Source of the DNA: Ryuthela nishihirai
Taxonomy: Eukaryota > Arthropoda > Arachnida > Araneae > Heptathelidae
Length of the DNA stretch: 64,000 nt
NCBI GenBank assembly: GCA_038380435.1
Contig: JAWZYU010000130.1
Span: forward strand, 504,001-568,000
Reading direction: 5' to 3'
A program made the translations under genes and the position numbers. The notes under the pieces were generated by a model, which worked only from the letters and a program-made list of their open reading frames with translations, searched no databases and was not told the origin of the DNA. Shown in pieces: positions 20,694 through 30,675 of this stretch (its first letter is position 1; every line of letters starts with the position of its first letter).

Positions 20694-21387
20694 ATGAATT
20701 ATGAATTTTGAAAAATCCAGTTGATTTTAATTACCTAAAATTCTGTTTAACAGTAAGACACTGCTTGGTCTACTGTTTTTTAGAGAAACAATCTGAAGAG
20801 TTTAACTAAGAAATCACAATTAGTTACAGAAAATGAAGATTAATATTACCTATTTTGCTACTGCGTTGTTTTCTTGTTATATTCAATTTTAGAGACTCTG
20901 AATAATGTTTTCGTTAGAACATATAAAATCTTATCTGGATATTTCCCTTTCTATACAATTAGAATTTAAATATAATTTTTAAATGCGAAGTTTCCAAAAC
21001 GTCCGACAGATGGCAGCATTAACCAATCAAATAATTGCCCTATCGATTTTGCAAGAAATTTCCACATAGTAACAGAATACACAATGTCTTCTCTGCAAGC
21101 AATATTCATGTAGCAGAAAAACATTTTCAAGGGGTTGGCAAGCAAATTTTATAAACTGATGGAAGAAAATTATCCTCAAAGTACTGAGCAAAACTATCAA
21201 ATACTCTTGATAAACTGTATAAAATGATATATACTACCCTACAGCTTAGTAACAAATAAAAACTTAGAAAATGAAATTGTTTATATTTCCGTCTCACAAT
21301 ATTTAGGGAGGGGAAGTGACCTTAGAATTATTATTCCCCTCGCTATATCCTAGATACTAGATGATCTAATACAAGACATTACGATAT
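20694..21387. other. AT-rich stretch without recognised features
   Basis: No gene, RNA or repeat family could be recognised between the end of repeat R and the next SINE. Confidence 0.4.
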
Positions 21388-21399
21388 TTTACATTCATG

Positions 21400-21783
21400 G
21401 GTTGGGTTGTTTTACCTCTGAGCGGCAGTTTTTTGCACACCATGGGCTAAATGGCCAGGTCACAAGGACCCCGAAGGCTCAGAGAAGGTTGGGGGAGGGG
21501 ACCCACTGGAACAGCTGTTGGGAGACAGATGATATCCTCCCGTCATAGCCATCCAGCGTGTTCTTTAGCGTGCACAGGCTATGGCTCTCCCACACACGGG
21601 GTCACGGCTTAACGTCCCATCCGACGGACGGCGGCCTTTCCAAGCCCATCGGTGTCCCCTGCTGACCGTGGGCAGAGCGGGGAATTTTGCGGACATAAAT
21701 CTCAACGCTGACCCAGCTGGGACTCGAACCTGGGAACTACAGATTACGAGCCTGTCGCGCTACCGACTGAGCAACCCCCGCCC
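21400..21783 (-). mobile_element. SINE family B, full length, with 12-bp target duplication
   Basis: Complete antisense SINE B flanked by TTTACATTCATG at 21388-21399 and 21784-21795. The perfect 12-bp repeat shows a fairly recent insertion. Confidence 0.93.
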
Positions 21784-21867
21784 TTTACATTCATGTAATC
21801 GGTGTGGAAATCATTTTGACCTCATGCGGTCGATAGTGGCGGTCATGTGGAATAGAGTATCCTTGTA

Positions 21868-22295
21868 CCCTGAATCTTTGTGACCTGGCCATTTAGCCCA
21901 TTGTGCGGAAGAAAACTGCCGCTCAGAGGTAAAACAACTCCAACGTTAAAGAACATATTTTATAGCCTTCGTGGGAGGCTGCCATCTGTCACCTAAAAGC
22001 TGTGCAATGGATATCCTCCTTACAACTTTCTCTGAGCCTTTGGGGTCCTTGTGACCTGGCGATTTTGTCCATCGTGTGGAAAAAAGTGACCTTCAGAAGT
22101 AAAATATTCCAACGTTAAAGAACACGCTGGATAGCTTTAACGAGAGGCTACTATCTGTCTCCTAAAAGATGTCCAGTGGATATCCTACCCGCAACTTTCT
22201 CTGAGCATTTGGGGTCTTGTGACCTGGTCATTTAGCCTATTGTGTGAAAAAGGTGACCTTCAGATGTAAAATATTCTAACGTTAAAAAGCACTCC
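21868..22295 (+). mobile_element. Headless chain of SINE-B 3' modules
   Basis: A partial module (to 21941), two full modules (21942-22110 and 22111-22277) and the start of another (CTAACGTTAAAAAGCAC), all plus strand, with no tRNA-like head. Mismatch is higher than in the 14-15 kb chain, so this chain is older. Confidence 0.7.
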
Positions 22296-22315
22296 GTAAA
22301 TTGCATAAAATTTGA

Positions 22316-22641
22316 CGTGACACGACGATCTGTTGGCAGTTGCCAGATCAACACGGCAGATCAACACGGCGGTTGCCAGATCGTGTCAGTAGTGACACGA
22401 TCTGGCAACCGCCGTGTCACGTCACACGACGGTTGCCAGATCACAAATTTCTAAAAATATCGTTGCCAGATATTTTTATTGAACTCTGTAATCAACCATA
22501 GTGTTCGGATGTTTTTTGGAGCGACTGTACAAGAAGGTTGCCAGATCACTAATTTGTAAAAAAAAGAAATGTTGCCAGATATATTTTTGTCTTAATTCTG
22601 TAATCAACACTAGTGTTCGGATACTTTTTTGAGCGATTGTA
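22316..22641. mobile_element. Rearranged palindromic Tc1-like MITEs
   Basis: Repeated arms TGATCTGGCAAC / GTTGCCAGATC occur four times between 22330 and 22450 around GTGTCACGTCACAC centres. Two right-hand ends follow, at 22494-22528 (GATGTTTTTTGGAGCGACTG) and 22605-22640 (TTTTTTGAGCGATTG). The centre has duplicated, giving a multi-hairpin form. Confidence 0.7.
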
Positions 22642-22663
22642 CTCTCATAATCTCTAGATGTAC

Positions 22664-22870
22664 TCTCCTGTACCAACATGACGATGATCCCATCCACAAA
22701 GCGATTACATTAGGGAATGGTTTGATGAGAGGAATGTGAAAGAACTTGACTGGCCTGCACAGAGCCCTGTTCTCAACCTCATTGAACTCTTTTTGGATGA
22801 ATTGGAACACCGACTGCGAGCCAGGCCGACCTGCCAGACATCAGTGATCGGCATCACTAATCCTTTTGTG
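22664..22870 (+). pseudogene. Tc1-like transposase C-terminal remnant
   Basis: 22736-22860 reads ELDWPAQSPVLNLIELFLDE, the W-P-A-Q-S-P-D-L-N-P-I-E-H block of Tc1 transposases with the catalytic Glu region altered (N-L-I-E-L), then LEHRLRARPTCQTSV. Upstream, the D-D-x-P-x-H-K-A motif around the second catalytic Asp is visible only with frameshifts. It is closely related to the C-terminal block at 28053, with which it shares the RARPTCQTSV-type segment. Confidence 0.8.
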
Positions 22871-23037
22871 GCATTTATTTCAACTTCATCTTTCGAACTC
22901 CTAAGTGACTTAGAGGCGGGTTTTGCTCAGTCGGTAGCGTTCCACATCACTAATCCTTTTGTGGCATTTATTTCAACTTCATCTTTCGAACTCCTAAGTG
23001 ACTTAGAGGCGGGTTTTGCTCAGTCGGTAGCGTTCCA
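22852..23037 (+). repeat. 93-bp perfect tandem duplication
   Basis: 22852-22944 is repeated at 22945-23037 (start CATCACTAATCCTTTTGTGG; end GTCGGTAGCGTTCCA). It joins the end of the Tc1 remnant to the first part of a SINE-B tRNA-like head, so the head's A-box region is present twice. Confidence 0.95.
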
Positions 23038-23478
23038 GGATCGTACTTTGTAGTTCCTAGGTTCGAGTCCCAGCTGGGTCAGCTTTGAGATTTAAATAAA
23101 TAAATAAATACCCCCTCAAGCAGCTGATCGCCACAGAGGTCTGACAGGAGTCTGTCAGTTTATATGCCACAGTAGAAGATCTGAGAGGATGAATTTTTTT
23201 CCGCAAAATTCCCCGCCCTGCCCACGGTCAATAGGGAACACCGATGGGCTTGGGAAGGCTTCCGTCCGTCGGATGGGACGTTAACCCATGACCACGTGTG
23301 CAGGAGAGCCATACCCTGTGCACGTTAAAGACACGCTGGATGGCTTTGACGGGAGGCTACCATCTGTCTTCCGACTGTCCCCTACCCCAACCTTCGCTGA
23401 GCATTCGGGGTACTTGTTTCCTGGTCATTTAGACCATGGTGTGAAAAAAGTGCCGCTCAGAGGTGAAACAACCCATCC
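23008..23478 (+). mobile_element. SINE family B interrupted by SINE family A
   Basis: The SINE-B head continues to GCTTTGAGATTT at 23090. An antisense SINE-A 3' piece (23091-23190, CCCCTCAAGCAGCTGATCGC to AGATCTGAGAGGATGA) comes next, and then SINE B resumes at TTTTTTCCGCAAAATTCCCC and runs to AGGTGAAACAACCCA. Nesting places SINE A activity after this SINE-B insertion. Confidence 0.88.
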
Positions 23479-23573
23479 CTAAGTGACGTAATTCTCATCC
23501 CGCGCTACATCTCGAGTGTCACGTACTCTCACAATCCCTCCATACATACATAAAAAATCTTCATGCATTCATG

Positions 23574-23958
23574 GGTTGGGTTGTTTTATCTCTGAGCGGC
23601 ACTTTTTTGCACACCATGGGCTAAATGGCCAGGTCACATGAACCCAGAAGGCTCAGAGAAGGTTGGGGGAGGGGACCCACTGGAACAGCTGTTGGGAGAC
23701 ATATGGTAACCTCCCGTCAAGGCCATCCAGCGTTTTCTTTAACGTGCACAGGGAGTGGCTCTCCCACACACGGTGCCACGGCTTAACGTCCCATCCGACG
23801 GACGGCGGCCTTTCCAAGCCCATCGGTGTCCCCTACTGACCGTGGGCAGGGCGAGGAATTTTGGGGAGATAAATCTCAACGCTGACCCAGCTGGGACTCG
23901 AACCTGGGAACTACAGATTACGAGCCAGGCGCGCTACCGACTGAGCCACCCCCGCCCC
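23574..23958 (-). mobile_element. SINE family B, full length, with 12-bp target duplication
   Basis: Complete antisense copy flanked by CATGCATTCATG at 23562-23573 and 23959-23970. Confidence 0.93.
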
Positions 23959-24059
23959 CATGCATTCATGAGCTACGAGATCAAACCAGAGTGGAAAATG
24001 GTTTTCTTGAAACACATCCGATCTTAACTACATCTGCTGCATCTCGTCAATATAGACCA

Positions 24060-24330
24060 ATTCTAAGAGCCGAACACAAGCCTAAAATCAACAAGATCAA
24101 CTCCAACCATTGGTTGGAGTTGTGTAAAGCAGGGTGCCAATGGACTCGAGCACTGGAACAGCGTTCTCTGGAGTGATGAATCACGCCTCATCATCTGGCA
24201 GTCTGACGGACGAGTCTGGGTTTGGAGGATGCCAGGTGAACTCTATCTGCCTGACTGTCGCATGTCAGCTGTGAAGTTTGGTGGAAGAAACTTCATCCTC
24301 TGGGGCTCCTTTTCTTCATGGGCAGTTTTC
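24060..24330 (+). pseudogene. Tc1-like transposase, middle part around first catalytic Asp
   Basis: 24134-24330 reads WNSVLWSDESRLIIWQSDGR, then VWVWRMPGELYLPDC and AVKFGGRNFILWGSFSS. These are the W-S-D-E-S motif with the first catalytic Asp and the F-G-G...W-G-x-F-S block of Tc1 transposases. Upstream to 24060 is frameshifted. The next expected block (x-P-V-x-G...Y-N-x-I-L) is found only at 28053, beyond 3.7 kb of inserted repeat R and satellite. Confidence 0.82.
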
Positions 24331-24339
24331 TGCATATGT

Positions 24340-24622
24340 GAAAAAGGAAATAATCTTTTTCATTCTTTCAGACAGCAAGAAATTATTCCTTGAAGTTAAA
24401 AAGTGATCACCCAACTATCAGAGATATTTGGACACTAACAGTTAAAAATTTGTAACCGTTATGGAGATGCGTCGCGAATCACCAGGAGGCAAGAATTAAG
24501 AGAGGGATTCATATTGACCTAGAGCGCATTGGAGGAGGGAGAGCTGGAAACAGCTGCCGCCACAAGGTACGTGTGGGGAACGTTATACACAGGGCACACC
24601 TTTGTGTCATTTTTAGTTAGAG
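24340..24622 (+). repeat. Left part of repeat R, up to the hAT array
   Basis: 24376-24585 matches the reverse complement of 11770-11985 (AAGAAATTATTCCTTGAAG; GATGCGTCGCGAATCACCAG; TAAGAGAGGGATT). R resumes on the other side of the first satellite array at 27287. The 8 bp before the array (AGTTAGAG) do not match the 8 bp after its right terminus (CTGTAATC), so no hAT target duplication survives. Confidence 0.7.
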
Positions 24623-27278
24623 CAGTGGTTATCAAACTTTTATACTGGAATCGAACTTTTACTCTGGAAAAGTGTATGTAACTGGCATACCCCTTGTATA
24701 AACAGACAAAACCACAGTTATAGTATAACAATGGGAATAAAATAAAACATATATATCAGTGGTTCTCAACCTTTTATACTTCACGTACCCCCTGGAAATG
24801 TGTATGTAACTGGCGTACCATTTGTATAGATAGATAAAACTATAGTTATAGTATAACAATGGGAATAAAATAAAACATATATATCAGTGGTTCTCAACCT
24901 TTTATGCTTCACGTGCCCCCTGGAAATGTGTATATAACTGGCGTACCCCTTGTATTGATAGATAAAACTATAGTTATAGTATAACAATGGGAATAAAATG
25001 AAACATATATATCAGTGGTTCTCAACCTTTTATGCTTCACGTACCCCCTGGAAATGTGTATGTAACTGGCGTACCCCTTGTATAAATAGATAAATCTATA
25101 GTTATAGTATAACAATGGGAATAAAATAAAACATATATATCAGTGGTTCTCAACCTTTTATGCTTCACGTGCCCCCTGGAAATGTGTATGTAACTGGCGT
25201 ACCCCTTGTATAGATAGATAAAACTATAGTTATAGTATAACAATCGGAATAAAATAAAACATATATATCAGTGGTTCTCAACCTTTTATGCTTAACGTAC
25301 CCCCTGGAAATCTGTATGTAACTGGCGTGCCTCTTGTATAGATAGATAAATCTATAGTTATAGTATAACAATGGGAATAAAATAAAACATATATATCAGT
25401 GGTTCTCAACCTTTTATGCTTCACGTGCCCCCTGGAAATGTGTATGTAACTGGCGTACCCCTTGTATAGATAGATAAAAATATAATTATAGTATATTAAT
25501 GGGAATAAAATAAAACATATATATCAGTGGTTCTCAACCTTTTAAGCTTCACGTACCCCCTGGAAATGTGTATGTAACTGGCGTACCCCTTGTATAGATA
25601 GATAAAACTATAGTTATAGTATAACAATGGGAATAAAATAAAACATATATATCAGTGGTTCTCAAACTTTTATGCTTCACATACCCCCTGGAAATGTGTA
25701 TGTAACTGGGGTACCCCTTGTATAGATAGATAAAAATATAATTATAGTATAACAATGGGAATAAAATAAAACATATACATCAGTGGTTCTCAATCTTTTT
25801 TGCTTCACGTGCCCCCTGGAAATGTGTATGTAACTGGCGTACCCCTTGTATAGATAGATAAAACTATAGTTATAGTATAACAATGGGAATAAAATAAAAC
25901 ATATATATCAGTGGTTCTCAACCTTTTACTCTTCACATATCCCCTGGAAATATGTATGTAACTGGCGTACCCCTTGTATAGATAGATAAAACTATAGTTA
26001 TACTATAACAATGGAAATAAAATAAAGCATATATATATATATCAATGTTTTCAATCTTTTAAGCTTCACGTACCCCCTGGAAATGTGTATGTAACTGGCG
26101 TACCCCTTGTATAGATAGATAAAAATATAATTATAGTGTAACAATGGGAATAAAAAAAAAAAACATATATCAGTGGTTCTCAACCTTTTATGCTTCACGT
26201 ACCTCCTTTAAATTTCTATGTAACTTAAGTACCGCTTGTGTAGATAGATAAAACTATAGTTATAGTATAACAATGGGAATAAAACAAAACATATATATCA
26301 CTGGTTCTCAAACTTTTATGCTTCACGTACCCCCTGGAAATGTGTATGTAACTGGCGTACCCCTTATATAGATAGATAAAAATATAATTATAGTATAACA
26401 ATGAGAATAAAATAAAACACATATATCAGTGGTTCTCAACCTTTTATACTTCACGTACCCCCTGGAAATGTGTATGTAACTGGCGTACCCCTTGTATAGA
26501 TAAATAAAACTATAGTTATAGTATAACAATGGGAATAAAATAAAACATATATATCAGTGGTTCTCAACCTTTTATGCTTCACGTACCCCCTGGAAATGTG
26601 TATGTAACTGGCGTACCCCTTGTATAGATAGATAAAAATATAATTATAGTATAACAATGGGAATAAAATAACACATATAAATCAATGGTTCACAACCTTT
26701 CATGCTTCACGTGCCCCCTGGAAATGTGTATGTAACTGGCGTACCCCTTGTATAGATAACTAAAAATATAATTATAGTATAACAAGGGTAATAAAATAAA
26801 ACACATATATCAGTGGTTCTCAAACTTTTATGCTTCACGTACCCTCTGGAAATGTGTATGTAACTGGCGTACCCCTTGTATAGATAGATAAAAATATAAT
26901 TATAGTATAACAATGGGAATAAAATAAAACACATATATCAGTGGTTCTCAACCTTTTATGCTTCACGTACCTCCTGGAAATTTCTATGTAACTTAAGTAC
27001 CGCTTGTGTAGATAGATAAAACTATAGTTATAGTATAACAACGGGAATAAAATAAAACATATATATCAGTGGTTCTCAACCTTTTACGCTTCACGTACCT
27101 CCTGGAAATGTGTATGTAACTGGCGTACACTTTGTATAGATAGATAAAAATAATTATATTATAAGAATGGGAATAAAATAAGACATATATATACACATAT
27201 AACACTATCTGGCGACTTTTAAACTCTCTCTGCGAACCCTAAAATATTTTACTGCGTATTCCACGTTGAGAACCGCTG
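24623..27278. repeat. Array 1 of the 128-bp hAT-TIR satellite (about 20 units)
   Basis: Tandem units of about 128 bp, each starting ATCAGTGGTTCTCAACCTTT then GCTTCACGTACCCCCTGG, then TGTAACTGGCGTACCCCTTG, then GATAGATAAAACTATAG, then ACAATGGGAATAAAATAAAA. CAGTGGTTCTCAACC is a classic hAT (Charlie-type) 5' terminus. The array closes with CGTTGAGAACCGCTG at 27264-27278, the opposite terminus in inverted orientation. The first unit (24623-24752) is the most diverged. Two unit types alternate irregularly: AAAACTATAGTTATAG and AAAAATATAATTATAG. Minus-strand frames of 66-75 codons recurring every 128 bp are a by-product. Confidence 0.92.
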
Positions 27279-27286
27279 CTGTAATC

Positions 27287-28052
27287 TATGAAGCGATCAC
27301 CCCAAAATCAGAGGGTTTTTATGGATGACTTTTTTTTAAGTTTGGTGCATCGAATGACAGAAAGAGGGAATAATAATTAAATATAGGAAAGTGTGCTGTG
27401 AAATACTTACCGGAATAGATGCATCAGTTGACTAAATGTCGAAATTCGTAACTGAAATATTGCATTTTACTAGATTATCAGAAGATTAGTTTTCATTGAG
27501 TGGCAACTTGATAGAACGGTCACAGTTACGACTTTACAATTTTTTATTTCAATCCCCGCTTCGGCAGAGATCTTCCTCGAACTGATGCCGAATCACAGAA
27601 TAGTAATGGATTAAACGAAAAAATAAAACTTCTAACCGTATGTCTAAAGTTTATACAGGTAGCTCTTGTTAACTATAAAAAGCTGACAAACTTAACGAAA
27701 GTAACAATCGAGAATATTATTTTCCTCCTTTTTTATGTCATATGTTTTGACAAAAATATTGAAGTCTCATCACGAATACTTTAGCCGAATTATTATTCCA
27801 TGCCATGTAATAGACTATATAACTGATATCACACGCATTCAAAAACACAAACTGCGAATAAATGGAGTTTTACAAATTTTCGATTCTATTTGGATATTTG
27901 GCAATCGATTGCGAATTCAAAATAAATAAACAACTATAAATGAACTGAATTAATAACACGGCAATAAAATTACGTGAATCATAAACAATTTCTTAACAAA
28001 TCACACAAAACCCTCATATGCTATCAATTAGTATAAACTAACTAACTGCTAA
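27287..28052 (+). repeat. Repeat R, right part (flank copy 1)
   Basis: R resumes after the array (GAAGCGATCACCCC) and matches 19850-20600 and the reverse complement of the 9.9-11 kb copy. It stops near 28052, where Tc1 transposase coding similarity starts. A 64-codon frame at 27735-27929 is a by-product of the repeat. Confidence 0.75.
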
Positions 28053-28485
28053 CCTCATAATTCCTGTGAACGGTCCTATAATGGCGTTCTCGACAATTCT
28101 GCACTCCGAACATGATGGCAACAGTTCGGTGAAGACCCTTTCCTCTACCAACAGGATGACGTTCCCGTCCACAAAGCGAGGACCATGCGGGAATGGTTTG
28201 ATGACAGGGATGTCGAAGAACTTGACTGGTCTGCACAGATCCTGGATCTCAACACCATGGAACACTTTTTGAATGAATTGGAACTCGGAGTGCGAGCCAG
28301 GCGGACCTGCCAGACATCAGTGACCGGCATCGCTGATGCTCTTGTGGCAGAAAGGAAGGCAATTCCAGCAGCAACGTACCAAAATCTAGTAGGACGCATT
28401 TCCTGCAGACTGGGGGGTTGTGGTAGCACCAAAGGTTGTATCAACGAGACATTAATTCCTTTCCTATTACCGGAAGGTTATTGAT
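28053..28485 (+). pseudogene. Tc1-like transposase C-terminal part (flank copy 1)
   Basis: From CTCATAATTCCTGTGAACGG (LIIPVNG, one frame) the similarity shifts frame to YNGVLDNSALRT, stop, WQQFGEDPFLYQQDDVPVHK (second catalytic Asp region), then REWFDDRDVEELDWSAQILD and LNTMEHFLNELE (catalytic Glu retained in M-E-H), then IPAATYQNLVGR. One in-frame stop (TGA near 28113) and the missing N-terminal half make it a pseudogene. It continues the piece at 24060-24330, so one Tc1 element was split by repeat R. Confidence 0.85.
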
Positions 28486-28532
28486 GAATGACTCTCTGGA
28501 TACGTTTGTTCATATAATGTATTTGATAAATA

Positions 28533-29365
28533 CCGGGTGATCCAAAAGTAAGAGAAAAAGTTAAAATGCAATAATTCGGAAAGTATAGACAGCAGCACGA
28601 TGCGGTTTTCAGAGAAATGCACAGAAAGACATGGAATTCTTTTAATAACGATAAATTTAATTGCCAGAATAGTAACATTTGCCACCGATAGGTAGCGCTT
28701 CAGTTCTGTTAGGAGTTTGTACACCTCTCTTTTGTTGCGATCTAATGCAACCGCGGCAATTTCCGATTCCGCCTATACGACACTACCAGTTATGAAAAGC
28801 CGTGCTTATCTATAGCCGGGGGAAAGGAATACGCCATATAGACTCACCTCAATCTCGGCTTAACATGGCAGCAGTCCTATTGAAGGAAAGCTAACCACCG
28901 GAAGAAACCTATTATTTATTCTGTTCCCCGGTTAGCCATGAACAAGGATATGTAGATCCAAGTTCGCTCGGCACCCGGGGTGGAAGGAGTTTGTACAGTG
29001 GCGCAGCACAATTCGCAACGCAACTAGGATTACAAATGTTCGATGCGACGGCCGTCATTCATGAGAATGACAGTCAGACGTGGCACGACGCTCTGCACAG
29101 CATCGAAGATGGTTTCAGCTGTAATTCCTGTCACATGATGGCTAATAAATTCTTTCAACATGGCCAATGACGTCGGCCGTCATGTGTACACCGCTACAGC
29201 GCCACCTGTCAGTGACAAATGTAACTATTCTGGCAACAAAATTTTTCGTTATTAAAAAAAATCCCATATCTTTCTGTGCATTTCTGTGAAAACCGCATCG
29301 TGCTACTATCTGTACTTTTCCAATTATTGCCTTTTTGCCTTTTCTGTTACTATTGGATCACCCTG
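28533..29365. mobile_element. Non-autonomous mariner/IS630-like element, 833 bp (copy 1)
   Basis: Inverted termini CCGGGTGATCCAAAAGTAAG and, in complement at the other end, CAGGGTGATCCAATAGTAAC. Similarity between the two ends continues inwards for about 170 bp (GCACGATGCGGTTTTC and ATTGCCAGAATAGT on both sides). TA precedes the left end; the right flank is TT here but TA in copy 3. Near 29029-29218 the minus strand retains a scrap of transposase C terminus ending in the R-R-I-E-H-L type seen in copy 2. The centre is deleted, so it is not autonomous. Confidence 0.85.
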
Positions 29366-29489
29366 TTCATCCCGTATCACATCTGAATCCCACTGCTCTC
29401 TACGCAGTTGTCCATCAACCAGATTCTTAATTCTGTTAAGAACAACCATGAAAGGACACTATCTGGAGCACAAAGTAGGCTGATACCCG

Positions 29490-29712
29490 TCTAGTTATCA
29501 GAAGATCTGCGATTGACATTTTTAAAAGTAGGTGTAATAATACCTCTGATAATATTCTTAGGAACAATACCTTTATCATTAAAGATATCAAGCATTTCCG
29601 TCAACCATGTTATAACAGATACATTCCTAACTTTAAGCATTTCGATAGTAATTTCACCTAACCTTAGGTTTTCTGTAAACAGAGAAAATGAAATATTTTT
29701 TCTTATTCTCAT
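29490..29712 (-). pseudogene. LINE reverse-transcriptase N-terminal scrap, antisense
   Basis: The minus-strand frame reads ITIEMLKVRNVSVITWLTEM then LDIFNDKGIVPKNIIRGIIT, parallel to TTETLRAGNVSITTWMTEIF...DKGIVSKDFTRAIVIP of the LINE at 53.2 kb. It is the region just before the first RT palm motifs. No further RT sequence follows directly. Confidence 0.7.
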
Positions 29713-29732
29713 AATTGTAAAATAAATATTTT

Positions 29733-29945
29733 CCGCCGTTTCGTGGCCGAGTGGTTAGCGCGCTTGGCTACTGATCTACGGGACCTGGGTTCGAGCCCCG
29801 GTTAAGGCATGGATGTTCGTGATGTTTTTCTGCTGAGGTCCTGCCATCCTCTCACACCTTCTACTCTGGCATATAAACTGACAAGCTCCTGTCAGACCTC
29901 TGTGGCAAGCAGCTGCTTGAGGGGGTATTTATTTATTTTTATTAT
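29733..29945 (+). mobile_element. SINE family A, full length
   Basis: Head CGTTTCGTGGCCGAGTGGTT, B box GGGTTCGAGCCCC, body, and 3' end GAGGGGGTATTTATTT. It is present at the same relative site in flank copy 3 (48605-48815), so it inserted before that duplication. Confidence 0.9.
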
Positions 29946-29984
29946 ATTTAAATATTTTCCTTTTTATTTTTAATTAATTACATT

Positions 29985-30070
29985 CTTCCATCATCATCGT
30001 CGTCGTCGTCGTCGTAAACATCATCAAAGAGCGATAGGCGTCCGAGGTCCAACCAGATCTTGCAATTTAG
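29985..30070 (-). mobile_element. LINE 3' tail, antisense, with a trinucleotide run
   Basis: The complement of 30040-30062 (GGTTGGACCTC) followed by GAC/GAT repeats matches the LINE 3' end at 54375-54425 (GGTTGGACCTCCGTAGCC, GATGATGATT). TCG/TCA repeats at 29990-30015 are the remnant of the LINE's trinucleotide tail. 30070-30570 has no recognised content; frames of 65-99 codons there are unsupported. Confidence 0.6.
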
Positions 30071-30570
30071 TTCTCGAAGCATATTTGTCCTGAGTGTTCT
30101 GCATTCATTTTCATATATACGCAGAACGATAACAAAAGTGTCCTTTCTGAAGCATTGTCGGCACAGGGACCAAAGACTTGCGAGCCACATCCGGTGGATT
30201 CTGGTTGGCTCCAGAATTTACCTTCTCGTCTGCTGTCCGGTATTCATACAAGCGGTGATGACACCACCAGAGACTGCAACTTCCGCTATGCCTCGACGTG
30301 CAAAGGCGCTGCTACCACCAAATCCATCCCGAGGGAGCGATCAAGACCATAGCAACTAAACGTTCGTGGAAAAGAAACGACCCACGTGGTAGAGAGTGCA
30401 ACATCAAAGAACTCTCAAGCCCTTGCTAATATTTGTTCCTTCTGATTGGCGGATGCTTACCACTGGAAGGGGCAGATGATACCTTTCGTCAGGAGGAAGT
30501 TAGAGGGGAGACTGTTTTATGCGGAGAGATGAGAAACGTTAATAATATATAATAAATAATATATAATAAA

Positions 30571-30675
30571 TAACCAGTTCCTTGTAACCTAGTCATTTAG
30601 ACCATGGTGTGCAAAAAAGTGTCCCTCATAGGTAAAGCAACCCAACGTTAAACAACACGATGGACGGCCTTGACG
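30571..30675 (+). mobile_element. SINE-B 3' modules truncated by satellite array 2
   Basis: CTTGTAACCTAGTCATTTAG to AGGTAAAGCAACCC is the end of one module, and AACGTTAAACAACACGATGG starts the next, which stops at CCTTGACG where array 2 begins. In copy 3 the same module continues (49556 onward), so 30675/30676 is a breakpoint. Confidence 0.85.

Noticed and set aside
24615..27286. 8-bp hAT target duplication around array 1
   Set aside because: AGTTAGAG on the left and CTGTAATC on the right do not match; later rearrangement probably removed it.
28066..28272. Antisense and alternative frames over the Tc1 remnants as separate genes
   Set aside because: The plus-strand frame with W-x-Q-F-G, D-V-P-V-H-K and M-E-H explains the sequence as Tc1 transposase; the other frames are shadows.
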